Source of the DNA: Erysipelotrichaceae bacterium
GTDB lineage: Bacteria; Bacillota_I; Bacilli_A; Erysipelotrichales; Erysipelotrichaceae
DNA length: 64,000 nt
Direction: 5' to 3'
Assembly: GCA_017512285.1 (NCBI GenBank)
Contig: JAFWGU010000001.1
Span: 1 to 64,000 of the forward strand
In this document: piece by piece, positions 27,565 through 37,470 of the stretch
How positions within the stretch are numbered: position 1 is the first letter of the stretch
Layout of the letters: each line of letters opens with the position of its first letter
The notes under the pieces: model-generated
Told to the model about the DNA's origin: nothing
Database searches by the model: none
Seen by the model: the letters and a program-made list of their open reading frames with translations, nothing else
Translations under genes and position numbers: made by a program

Positions 27565-28079
27565 CGTTTCTGGTCATAGCCATATGCATCGGCATATGTG
27601 CCTACATCAATACCAGCAGTGACAAGTTCTACGCCTCAATAAAGGCCGGAGCTCTGTATCCGCCCAAGGTAAAGAGCGGTGAATACTGGAGGCTGCTTGC
27701 TTCAGGCTTCGTTCACATCAATCTGTATCACCTGCTGGTAAACGTATATGCCCTGTACAACATGCGCTGGCTGGAAGGATATCTGGGTTCATTCAGGTAC
27801 GTCCTGGTATTGCTGGCAGCGATACTGGGCGGTTCACTTGTAACATATAAGTTTGGCCGCAGAAACGCCGTTACCGTAGGCATATCAGGTGGAATATACG
27901 GTCTGATGGCCATATACATCGTACTGCTGCTGAAGATACCGTACATTCAGCTGAGTGACATAATACAGATGTTCTTACCGACGATACTGGTAAACTTCAT
28001 GCCTAACATATCCGTTACCGGACATCTGGGAGGATTCCTTGCCGGCATAATAATGGCATTCATATTTGGCATAATCTAG
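27552..28079 (+). CDS. Rhomboid-family intramembrane serine protease
   Basis: A compact 175-residue rhomboid with about six membrane helices. The catalytic dyad is visible as VGISGGIYGL (GxSG, nucleophile Ser) and VTGHLGGFLAG (His). An N-terminal loop carries the conserved HINLYHLLVNVYAL. Such proteases cut single-pass membrane proteins. The ATG lies 13 bases inside the HPr-LDH gene, so translation is coupled; a functional link is not evident. Confidence 0.9.
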   Translation: MQSVTFLVIAICIGICAYINTSSDKFYASIKAGALYPPKVKSGEYWRLLASGFVHINLYHLLVNVYALYNMRWLEGYLGSFRYVLVLLAAILGGSLVTYKFGRRNAVTVGISGGIYGLMAIYIVLLLKIPYIQLSDIIQMFLPTILVNFMPNISVTGHLGGFLAGIIMAFIFGII

Positions 28080-28086
28080 ACTTTGA

Positions 28087-28112
28087 GGGAATGGTGATCC
28101 ATTCCCTTTTTT
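28087..28112 (+). terminator. Intrinsic terminator after the rhomboid gene
   Basis: An 8-bp stem (GGGAATGG / CCATTCCC) with a TGAT loop and six T residues. Confidence 0.9.
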
Positions 28113-28162
28113 GTAAAGTTTTCATCATTCACAAAATTTTTTTGAAAAATATTCACACTGTA

Positions 28163-28191
28163 TTGACACTGTTTTTTGGCAGACTTATACT
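28163..28191 (+). promoter_or_regulatory. Sigma-A promoter of the pyrG-glnN operon
   Basis: A perfect TTGACA (28163-28168), a 17-base spacer and TATACT (28186-28191). Expected transcription start near 28198, giving a leader of about 123 bases. Confidence 0.85.
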
Positions 28192-28207
28192 TAATTAGTA
28201 TTAGTTT

Positions 28208-28219
28208 GTACGGCCGTAC
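28208..28219. repeat. 12-bp palindrome in the pyrG leader
   Basis: GTACGG / CCGTAC, perfect, about ten bases downstream of the expected transcription start. It is in the place of an operator, or it may form part of the leader structure. Confidence 0.5.
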
Positions 28220-28227
28220 GAAAATAA

Positions 28228-29924
<1,697 letters not shown>

Positions 29925-29925
<1 letters not shown>

Positions 29926-32015
29926 TGACAGACATCATGAAGACATTTGGCAGTAAGGTATTCAATGACCGCATCATGCGGGAACGTCTCAGCAAGAATA
30001 CCTATGCAGAACTGCAGAAGACCATAAAGAGAGGAACAACCATCTCTTCAGACATTGCCGGAGAAATAGCCGAGGTAATGAAGGACTGGGCCATTGAAAA
30101 CGGAGCCACCCACTTTACGCACTGGTTCCACCCGTTAAGCGGAGCTACGGCAGAAAAACACGAAAGCTTTGTTTCAACAGCCGGCGGCGGCCAGATAAAG
30201 CTGGAATTTTCGCCAAGCAATCTGGTCAAGGGCGAAGCTGACGCCTCATCCTTCCCTTCCGGAGGGTTAAGAGACACCTTTGAAGCCAGAGGCTACACGG
30301 CCTGGGATCCGACATCCTACGCCTTCATCAGAGAAACCATCCTTTATATACCGACCATCTTCTGCTCATACAGCGGAGAAGCCCTGGACCACAAGACCCC
30401 ACTGTTAAGATCAATGGAAGCCCTGAGCACTCAGGCAGTCAGAGTACTGCGATTACTGGGAAACAATGACGTTGACCACGTCAAGGCAACAGCCGGTGCT
30501 GAACAGGAATACTTCCTGGTAGACAAGAAGTACTACGATCAGCGTGAGGACCTACTGTTTACCGGCAGAACGCTCATCGGCGCAATGACCCCTAAGGGAC
30601 AGGAAATGAATGACCATTACTACGGTTCGATCAAGACCAGGGTATCCGATTTCATGAAAGATCTTAATCAAGCTTTATGGGAGTTAGGCATTCAGGCCAA
30701 GACTGAGCACAATGAAGTTGCCCCATCCCAGCACGAACTTGCCAATAACTTCCTGACGGTCAATGTTTCCGTAGATCAGAACAACCTGACCATGGACGTA
30801 ATGAAGAAAACAGCCAAGAAGCATGGTCTGGAATGCCTGCTGCATGAAAAGCCGTTTGAAGGCATAAACGGCTCCGGCAAGCACAACAACTGGTCCCTGA
30901 AGACCGATACCGGTGTCAATCTGCTTGACCCGGGTGAAACACCATCCGAAAATGCCCAGTTCCTGATCTTCCTTTGCGCCGTCATCAAGGCCGTGGATGA
31001 ATATCAGGACCTCATCAGGATCTCAATTGCCTCAGCCGGCAACGACCACCGTCTGGGAGCTTCCGAAGCCCCGCCGGCAATCGTCTCCATGTTCGTAGGC
31101 GATGATCTGGAAGAGATACTGGAGAGTCTGGAAAACGATACGATGCATAAGGACAGAGGGAGAACGGCCTTCAAGGTAAACGTTCATACCATTCCTTCCT
31201 TCCCGAAGGATAATACGGACCGTAACCGGACTTCACCTTTTGCCTTCACCGGCAACAAGTTTGAATTCCGCATGCCTGGTTCAAGCGCATCCATAGCCAC
31301 GCCTAATACGATTCTGAATACCGTTGTAGCCGAGGAACTCAAGGGTTTCGCTGATAAGCTGGAAAAGTCAGAAGACCTGGAAAACGATCTGCACAATCTG
31401 ATCAGAGATACGATCAGAAACCACAGAAGGATCATATTCAACGGCAATGGCTATGACGAAAGCTGGATAACTGAAGCTGAAAGAAGAGGATTGAGCAACT
31501 ATGCCTCCACTCCTGAGGCTCTGGCTCATTATCTTGATGATAAGAATGTCAGGGTAATGACGGAAAACGGGGTTCTGACCAGGACGGAATGCCTGTCCAG
31601 GTATGAGATCTATCTGGAAAAGTATTCCAAGACCATCCGCGTGGAGGCAAGCACCCTTCTTGACATGACCATGAAGGACATCCTGCCTGCCGTAACCCGT
31701 TACGCATCTGATCTCAAGAAGGATCTTGCATTAGACAGAGAACTCAACATGCCATGTGAAGGTTCATACAGTCAAAGTAACGTCCTGAAGCTTAACGAGC
31801 TCAGCAGTGACATATACACCGATGCTGAAAAGTTAAGGAAGAAACTTGCCGGTGTTCCTGACAAGAGCACGCTGGATGTTGCCTTCTATTACCATGACGA
31901 GATCATACCTGTCATGGAATCCATCCGCAGAAACATCGATGAAGCAGAATTACTGACAGCCAGGGAATGCTGGCCGATCCCGACCTACAGGGAACTGCTG
32001 TTCGGCGTAGATTAA
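29925..32015 (+). CDS. glnN: Glutamine synthetase type III
   Basis: A 696-residue GSIII making glutamine from glutamate, ammonia and ATP. Type III hallmarks are the length (about 700) and the N-terminal GSIII domain (THWFHPLSGATAEKHESF). The catalytic core has GAEQEYFLVD (metal Glu), EHNEVAPSQHELA, GINGSGKHNNWSL and NDHRLGASEAPPA. Type III enzymes are not adenylylated like GSI. The ATG shares its A with the pyrG stop (TAATG) and AAGGAGG lies in the end of pyrG. Producing glutamine synthetase with a glutamine-consuming CTP synthase makes metabolic sense. A strong shared terminator follows. Confidence 0.97.
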
Positions 32016-32022
32016 GACATGA

Positions 32023-32054
32023 AAAAAGGAAACAGAACGATCTGTTTCCTTTTT
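32023..32054. terminator. Bidirectional intrinsic terminator
   Basis: A 14-bp stem (AAAAAGGAAACAGA / TCTGTTTCCTTTTT) with an ACGA loop lies between the convergent glnN and sigma factor genes. Confidence 0.92.
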
Positions 32055-32056
32055 AT

Positions 32057-33295
32057 TTACAGAATGTAATCGGTAATGCAGTCATACCAGTGATAACACT
32101 CAACCCCATTGACCGTTATCTTTTCATTGTCTCTGAGTTTTTCATCAAGTATTTCCTCAAAGTGACTGTAGTTCCATCTCCAGTTGGCCTTGTTGAATCT
32201 TCTCCATAGGACCGTACGGCTTGTTCTGTCAATGTACTGTTCCGTATAGCAGTTTTCATCGTAACAGCCCATGTCCATCAGGCATACCGTGTCATAGGTC
32301 CTGCCGTTAATGGTCACATCGTATCTGCCCACAACGTCCATGACTCTCTTGCTGTCATCAAATTCAACAACCGAACCTTCCCTTCTTATCAGGCCCTTCA
32401 TCTTCAGATCGGTTTCATTGCCGATGTTTTCCGGACCGAAGCCCCAATTATTCAGGAAGGCTTCCCCATCCATGAATGTATACAGCTTTTCAACCCCGTC
32501 AACCACGTTGGTCTCAGCCAGGTAGCGGCAGTGCGTATCAGTCAGCTGGGCAACGAACTTTCTTTCTGTGCGCTTGCGTCCCTGCTTTTCAACAACGTTG
32601 ATCTTAACTCCGGTAATGCCGTGGATCTCTGCCTTGCCATTGCACTTCATGTCTATCTGTTCAGTAAGTGTCCTCTCTGGAAAGTCATAGATGCCAAAGC
32701 TGATCCTGTTTCCTTCCTTTGGAATGAGAAACCATCCCATCAGTTCTTCCCATTTGGTTTCAAACGGTTCCTTATCTGTCTTTACTATCTCGTAATCGAA
32801 TATCTTATCCGGTAATTTCATGATTCTGACCTCCTCTTTTGGATACCTGTTTCTGAAGCTGTTTCTGGCTGAGGATATCCGGCTCTTCACTGTACCTTCC
32901 GGAATTCCCAGTTTCTCGGCAATCTCCCTTACTGACATCTCCTGGAAGTAATACATGTCCAGCAGTTCCCTTTCATTATCGTCCAATAAATCAAGAGTTT
33001 CCCTGACGATGTCGGCTACGCTGCGGTTCACCGTGATGTACTGGATCGTCTCATCATACGGAACCTCACTTACTCTGGCTTTTTTCCGGTAATGATCGTT
33101 GACCAGGTTACGGCCGATGCTGATGAGCCACGCCCTGAAAGAGCCTTCTTCAGCAAGTGAAGAAAAACCGTTAAACGCTCTGACACATGCCTCCTGCAGG
33201 ATGTCTTCGGCATCTTCCCGGGAAGATACCTTATATCTGACATATGTTTCCAGCGAACTGTAATGCTCCCTCAATAGTTCCTCAAAGCTTCTCAT
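32057..33295 (-). CDS. ECF-type RNA polymerase sigma factor with a large C-terminal extension
   Basis: A 412-residue protein. Residues about 5-70 are sigma region 2 (ELLREHYSSLETYVRYKVS, then DAEDILQEACVRAFNGF) and about 100-155 region 4 (ERELLDMYYFQEMSVREIAE, then GIPEGTVKSRISSARN), which bind -10 and -35. A C-terminal extension of about 245 residues follows (from PDKIFDYEIVKTD), rich in beta-type sequence with many aromatic and Cys residues near the end (CYDENCYTEQ). I do not recognise that domain. No anti-sigma gene is adjacent, so the extension may sense a signal or restrain the sigma part. The ATG at 33295 follows AGGA; upstream codons are promoter sequence. A typical ECF promoter lies directly upstream. 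Confidence 0.88.
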   Translation of the reverse strand: MRSFEELLREHYSSLETYVRYKVSSREDAEDILQEACVRAFNGFSSLAEEGSFRAWLISIGRNLVNDHYRKKARVSEVPYDETIQYITVNRSVADIVRETLDLLDDNERELLDMYYFQEMSVREIAEKLGIPEGTVKSRISSARNSFRNRYPKEEVRIMKLPDKIFDYEIVKTDKEPFETKWEELMGWFLIPKEGNRISFGIYDFPERTLTEQIDMKCNGKAEIHGITGVKINVVEKQGRKRTERKFVAQLTDTHCRYLAETNVVDGVEKLYTFMDGEAFLNNWGFGPENIGNETDLKMKGLIRREGSVVEFDDSKRVMDVVGRYDVTINGRTYDTVCLMDMGCYDENCYTEQYIDRTSRTVLWRRFNKANWRWNYSHFEEILDEKLRDNEKITVNGVECYHWYDCITDYIL

Positions 33296-33316
33296 AAGTA
33301 TCCTTTCACTAATATA

Positions 33317-33342
33317 GACGAGTGAAAAATACGATCGGTTCA
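33317..33342 (-). promoter_or_regulatory. ECF-type promoter, probably autoregulated
   Basis: On the minus strand TGAACC (33342-33337), 16 bases, then CGTCTA (33320-33315). GAAC...CGTC with 16 bp spacing is the pattern used by ECF sigma factors of the SigM/SigW/SigX type. It lies 20-47 bases upstream of the ECF sigma start, as expected for self-activation. Confidence 0.7.
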
Positions 33343-33345
33343 AAA

Positions 33346-33365
33346 AACAGGAGAATTTCTCCCGT
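33346..33365 (-). terminator. Weak terminator after the MBL gene
   Basis: On the minus strand GGAGA / TCTCC with a small loop is followed by TG and six T residues, just after the MBL stop. Confidence 0.5.
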
Positions 33366-33367
33366 AT

Positions 33368-34141
33368 TTATTCATTAATTTTCAGGCAGGTGCTGACCCC
33401 GATCTCTGCTATCCTGCATACTCTGCCAAGCGCAATCTTGGCCTTGAGATCGGTACAGTGGCACGGATAGATGATCTCGATGTCCTCATCCTTCATGTAC
33501 TGACATACTTCCCGGTTGAGTTCTTCATCATTCTGCATGTGGAAGCCGCCTATGATGCCGGTAATGTGGTCATTGCCGGTCAGTTTCTTAACATATTCAA
33601 CAATGTTGATGATGCCGCTGTGAGAACAGGCTGTAATGATGAACGATCCCTTCTTTCCGACATACACCATTGCCGTATCATCATACAGATAGTCGCTGCC
33701 CAAGGGTTTGACCTTCTGAATGGTTCTTTCTATCTCACCAAGATACATGATGTGATCCGAAATCATGACCGGCTTTCTTTCCCTGTGAACATGGAAGTTT
33801 GCCGGCAGTTCTGCAGGCTTTAGCGGCATGGAGATATCCAGACCGTTATGCTCCTTGTACTCATCGATCAGCGGATGACAGTAGAGATCAATCTCCTGAG
33901 GGAGCTGCCTGATGTATTTCAGGCCGCCGGTATGGTCATTATGGCCATGGGAAAGCACGACCGTATCCACCTTTTCCAGATCGATGTTCATCTTCTTTGC
34001 GTTGATGACAAAGGCGTTTGAATATCCCGTATCAAAGAGGATCCTCCTGTCCCCGTCCTCAATGAAAAAGCTCAGACCAGGTTCACCAAGGTAATACCTG
34101 TCTATGAGTGTGTTGTTATCCACAAGTACCGTAAGCTTCAT
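33368..34141 (-). CDS. MBL-fold metallohydrolase (dihydropterin/RFA-P-synthase-like subgroup)
   Basis: About 257 residues with the zinc motif SHGHNDHTGG (about 57-66), then TACSHSGIINIVEY and IIGGFHM, matching the MBL subgroup whose archaeal relatives are annotated as dihydropterin ribofuranosylaminobenzene phosphate synthase-like. Ligand positions are all present. The bacterial function of this subgroup is not established. The ATG at 34141 is eight bases from AGGAG; the ATG at 34144 is also possible. It is divergent from lysS and upstream of the sigma gene on the same strand. Confidence 0.82.
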   Translation of the reverse strand: MKLTVLVDNNTLIDRYYLGEPGLSFFIEDGDRRILFDTGYSNAFVINAKKMNIDLEKVDTVVLSHGHNDHTGGLKYIRQLPQEIDLYCHPLIDEYKEHNGLDISMPLKPAELPANFHVHRERKPVMISDHIMYLGEIERTIQKVKPLGSDYLYDDTAMVYVGKKGSFIITACSHSGIINIVEYVKKLTGNDHITGIIGGFHMQNDEELNREVCQYMKDEDIEIIYPCHCTDLKAKIALGRVCRIAEIGVSTCLKINE

Positions 34142-34254
34142 CATTTCTTCTCCTGTCATAAATAATATATCATTTTTGAGACGCATCGGACATCAACAGG
34201 CTATCGTAAACCGAAGTTTTAAGTTATAATACCTATGTTTGAGAGGTATTTGTT

Positions 34255-36177
34255 ATGGCAGAAAAGCTAAGTGATCAGGAAATAGTCAGAAGACAGAAGA
34301 TGCAGGAATTGATCGACAAGGGTATCAAGCCCTTTGGTCATGCCTACAACCGCACTCACCACAGTGCGCAGCTGAAGAGCCTGTATGGCGAAAAGACAAA
34401 GGAAGAACTGGAAGAACTCCAGATCAATGTCAGCGTAGCCGGCAGGATCATGTCAAAGCGCCGCATGGGCAAAATCGGATTCATCCACCTTCTTGACAAG
34501 GAAGGCCAGATCCAGGTTGTCGTTAACAAGGCAGTGGTCGGTGATGACGTCTACGAGATCTTCAAGGCAAGTGACATCGGTGACATCATCGGTGTTGAAG
34601 GCCAGGTCATCAAGACCGATTCAGGCGAACTGTCTGTCAGAACAGCCACATATACACACCTTACCAAGGCCTTAAGACCTCTTCCTGAGAAGTTCCACGG
34701 TCTTACCGATAAGGAAGAAAGATTCAGAAGAAGATATGTTGACCTGATCATGAATGACGATGCCAGAAGAATTGCCTTTACCAGACCGAAGATCATCAGA
34801 GCCATTCAGCGCTTCTTTGATTCAAAGGGACTGGTAGAAGTAGAAACTCCGGTACTGAACCCTATCCTGGGCGGTGCCAACGCCAGACCGTTCGTAACTC
34901 ATCACAATACCCTGGACATCGACCTCTATCTGAGAATAGCCACCGAGCTGTCATTGAAGAGGCTGATCGTTGGCGGCATGGAAGGTGTCTATGAGATCGG
35001 ACGTCTGTTCCGTAACGAAGGCATGGATACCATGCACAATCCTGAGTTTACGACAATTGAGTTCTACATTGCCTATTCCGACATGCATGGCATGATGGAA
35101 ATGGCAGAAGGACTGTTTGAATACGTAGCTACCGAGGTTCTCGGCACGACGGAAATCACCTATCAGGGCAAGCAGATCTCCTTGAAGGGACCGTTCAGGC
35201 GCATTACCATGACTGACGCCATCAAGGAAAAGTGCGGTGTTGATTTCAGGCAGATCAACACTGATGAAGAAGCCATTGCCCTGGCTAAGGAACATGGCAT
35301 TGAGCTGGCTGAGCATGAAAAGAACTACGGACATGTCATTGAGAAGTTCTTTGACAAGTACGTTGAGGAAACCCTTATTCAGCCGACATTCATTTACAGC
35401 TATCCTATCGAGATCTCACCTCTGGCTTTCAAGAACGAGGAAGATCCAAGATTCACCGACCGTTTCGAACTGTTCATTGACGGTCACGAATACGGCAATG
35501 CCTTCACTGAACTGAATGACCCGATCGACCAGAAGGAAAGATTCCTGAACCAGCTGGCTGAAAAGGACAAGGGCAACGAGGAAGCTACCGAAATGGATAA
35601 CGACTATGTTGAAGCTCTGGAATACGGTCTGCCTCCGACAGGTGGCATGGGCATCGGCATTGACAGATTCGTAATGTTACTGACGGACGCTGATACGATC
35701 CGAGAAGTACTGTTATTCCCGACGATGAAGCCGATCAAGAGTTCTGACTCTTCCGAAACCAGAAAGGCCATCGTTCCGGCAACGAGACAGGAAGTAAAGG
35801 TTGACTTCTCCAACGTTGAGATCGAGCCTCTGTTCGAGGAATACGTTGACTTTGAAACCTTCAGCAAGGCTGACTTCCGCATCGTCAAGGTAAAGGAATG
35901 CGAAGCCGTACCAAAGAGCAAGAAGCTTCTGAAGTTCCTGCTCGATGATGGATCAGGCAACGACAGAGTCATTCTTTCAGGAATTCATGCATATTATGAA
36001 CCTGAGGAACTCATCGGCAAGACCTGTGTCGCCATCGTCAACCTGCCACCGAGAAAGATGATGGGAATCGATTCCTGCGGCATGCTGATAAGTGCCGTTC
36101 ACCACGAAGCCGGTGAAGAAAGACTCAACCTGCTTATGGTTGATGACCGCATCCCGGCAGGCGCAAAATTATATTAA
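34255..36177 (+). CDS. lysS: Lysyl-tRNA synthetase (class II) with C-terminal tRNA-binding domain
   Basis: A 640-residue enzyme. Residues 1 to about 495 are a normal class II LysRS: OB-fold anticodon domain ([19 protein letters not shown]), motif 2 ([20 protein letters not shown]) and motif 3 ([19 protein letters not shown]). After a linker, residues about 532-640 form an extra EMAPII/Trbp111-type tRNA-binding domain ([20 protein letters not shown], then [18 protein letters not shown]). That module is usually found at the C-terminus of methionyl-tRNA synthetase or as a free protein. TATAAT at 34225-34230 is a likely -10. A strong terminator follows. Confidence 0.95.
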   Translation: MAEKLSDQEIVRRQKMQELIDKGIKPFGHAYNRTHHSAQLKSLYGEKTKEELEELQINVSVAGRIMSKRRMGKIGFIHLLDKEGQIQVVVNKAVVGDDVYEIFKASDIGDIIGVEGQVIKTDSGELSVRTATYTHLTKALRPLPEKFHGLTDKEERFRRRYVDLIMNDDARRIAFTRPKIIRAIQRFFDSKGLVEVETPVLNPILGGANARPFVTHHNTLDIDLYLRIATELSLKRLIVGGMEGVYEIGRLFRNEGMDTMHNPEFTTIEFYIAYSDMHGMMEMAEGLFEYVATEVLGTTEITYQGKQISLKGPFRRITMTDAIKEKCGVDFRQINTDEEAIALAKEHGIELAEHEKNYGHVIEKFFDKYVEETLIQPTFIYSYPIEISPLAFKNEEDPRFTDRFELFIDGHEYGNAFTELNDPIDQKERFLNQLAEKDKGNEEATEMDNDYVEALEYGLPPTGGMGIGIDRFVMLLTDADTIREVLLFPTMKPIKSSDSSETRKAIVPATRQEVKVDFSNVEIEPLFEEYVDFETFSKADFRIVKVKECEAVPKSKKLLKFLLDDGSGNDRVILSGIHAYYEPEELIGKTCVAIVNLPPRKMMGIDSCGMLISAVHHEAGEERLNLLMVDDRIPAGAKLY

Positions 36178-36185
36178 ACAAAAAC

Positions 36186-36232
36186 AGCAGATCTGATGAA
36201 AGTCACCTGACTCATTCAAGATCTGCTTTTTC
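36186..36232 (+). terminator. Intrinsic terminator of lysS
   Basis: A long imperfect hairpin closed by AGCAGATCT / AGATCTGCT, with inner GTCA / TGAC pairing, is followed by T5. Confidence 0.85.
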
Positions 36233-36337
36233 TTTGCCTTGTAATATCGTTTGCTCTTACCATTGTTTCACAAGCAAGAGCTAATGTATATACCGACTTT
36301 CAAATACATAGTATATTTATGTCAGGAGGACATGATT

Positions 36338-37105
36338 ATGAGTAATTTATTCGATTTAACCGGTAAGGTAGCACTGGTTACCGGTGCTTCATCCGGTTTA
36401 GGTGTTCAGTTTGCCAAGGCATTAGCCAGACAGGGAGCTGACATCGCCATCTGTGCCAGAAGAGTTGAAAAGCTTGAGGCTGTAAAGAAGGAAATTGAGG
36501 CTCTTGGTGTCAAGGTATTCTGCACAAAGTGCGACGTTACAGACAACGCTGACATCACCAGAATGGTAAACGAAGTTGTAGAATGCTACGGCAAGATCGA
36601 CATTCTCGTCAACAACGCCGGCGTAGGTGATGCTTCACCTGCTGCTGAAATGACTGATGAGACATGGCGTAAGGTCATCGGAACAAACCTTGACGCAGTT
36701 TACTTCGTTGCCAGAGAAGTTGGCAAGGTAATGATCAAGAACGGTTACGGCAAGATCATCAACATCGGATCACTGCATTCAGAAGTTGCCATGATGGCAT
36801 GGCCGGTACCGGCATACGCTGCAGCCAAGGGCGGCGTCAAGATGCTGACAAAGGCATTAGCTGCTGAATGGGCAAAGTGCGGAATCACCGTAAACGCAAT
36901 CGGACCGGCTTACTTCAATTCTGAAATGACAGCAGGCATTACCGAAGGCGATGCATTCGCACCAATCTCAGCCGCATACATTCCAATGGGAAGACCAGGC
37001 AGAGAAGGCGAACTTGACGGTGCACTGATCTACTTTGCATCTGACGCTTCATCTTATACAACCGGTCAGCTGTTATGCGTTGACGGCGGCTGGACAACCA
37101 TCTAA
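36338..37105 (+). CDS. Short-chain dehydrogenase/reductase (gluconate/ketogluconate dehydrogenase-like)
   Basis: A 255-residue classical SDR. NAD(P)-binding TGASSGLG (about 16-23), CDVTD, NNAG and the active-site YAAAKGG (Tyr/Lys) are present, ending in GQLLCVDGGWTTI. The best likeness is to gluconate 5-dehydrogenase or KduD-type enzymes, judged by overall pattern; the substrate is not certain. The ATG at 36338 is eight bases from AGGAGG; an upstream ATG at 36332 is too close. It is a single gene between two terminators. No sugar-acid pathway genes are adjacent. Confidence 0.88.
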   Translation: MSNLFDLTGKVALVTGASSGLGVQFAKALARQGADIAICARRVEKLEAVKKEIEALGVKVFCTKCDVTDNADITRMVNEVVECYGKIDILVNNAGVGDASPAAEMTDETWRKVIGTNLDAVYFVAREVGKVMIKNGYGKIINIGSLHSEVAMMAWPVPAYAAAKGGVKMLTKALAAEWAKCGITVNAIGPAYFNSEMTAGITEGDAFAPISAAYIPMGRPGREGELDGALIYFASDASSYTTGQLLCVDGGWTTI

Positions 37106-37122
37106 GGTCATTGATCAACAAA

Positions 37123-37152
37123 AAATCCGGAGTTAACTCCGGATTTGTTTTT
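37123..37152. terminator. Bidirectional intrinsic terminator (24-bp palindrome)
   Basis: AAATCCGGAGTT is followed directly by AACTCCGGATTT, with T residues downstream on the plus strand. It lies between the convergent SDR and TSCPD genes. Confidence 0.85.
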
Positions 37153-37407
37153 TTATGCTTCCTGTAAGGTCTTTTCCAATGCTCTGGCTAACTGATCAGG
37201 ACAGGACACACCATTATGACAGTTAATGCCCTTCACTCTTCTTATGACCTCTTCAACTTCCATGCCGTCGGCCAAGGCAGCTACGCCCTGAGTATTACCG
37301 CGGCATCCGCCGGTAAAGACGATGTTATGTACCTTGCCATCCGTAACGTCGAAGGTGATCAGAGATGAACATACGCCCTGTGGATGATATACGTAATGCT
37401 TCGTCAC
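37153..37407 (-). CDS. TSCPD-domain protein (TIGR03905-like)
   Basis: An 84-residue protein matching the TSCPD domain, a C-terminal module of some ribonucleotide reductases that also occurs alone. YHPQGVCSSLITFDV and FTGGCRGNTQGVAAL are followed by the terminal SCPDQLARAL with paired Cys residues. The start is a GTG preceded by GAGGGGG at good spacing. The function of the free form is unknown; the cysteines suggest metal or redox chemistry. Confidence 0.85.
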   Translation of the reverse strand: MTKHYVYHPQGVCSSLITFDVTDGKVHNIVFTGGCRGNTQGVAALADGMEVEEVIRRVKGINCHNGVSCPDQLARALEKTLQEA

Positions 37408-37470
37408 TTTGCTTACCCCCTCATTTATAATTTAGCCCTTCATCATTTCTTAATCAAAGGAAATGACCGC

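Noticed and set aside
28192-28210. Bacillus-type pyrG control by G reiteration
   Set aside because: The predicted start region has no GGG, so the known mechanism cannot operate as described.
33368-34141. Confident assignment as a folate/methanopterin-pathway synthase
   Set aside because: The name comes from archaeal relatives; bacterial members with this motif set are of unknown function and no pterin genes are near.
36251-36337. N-terminal extension of the SDR gene
   Set aside because: The extra residues are not SDR-like, and AGGAGG is ideally placed for the ATG at 36338.
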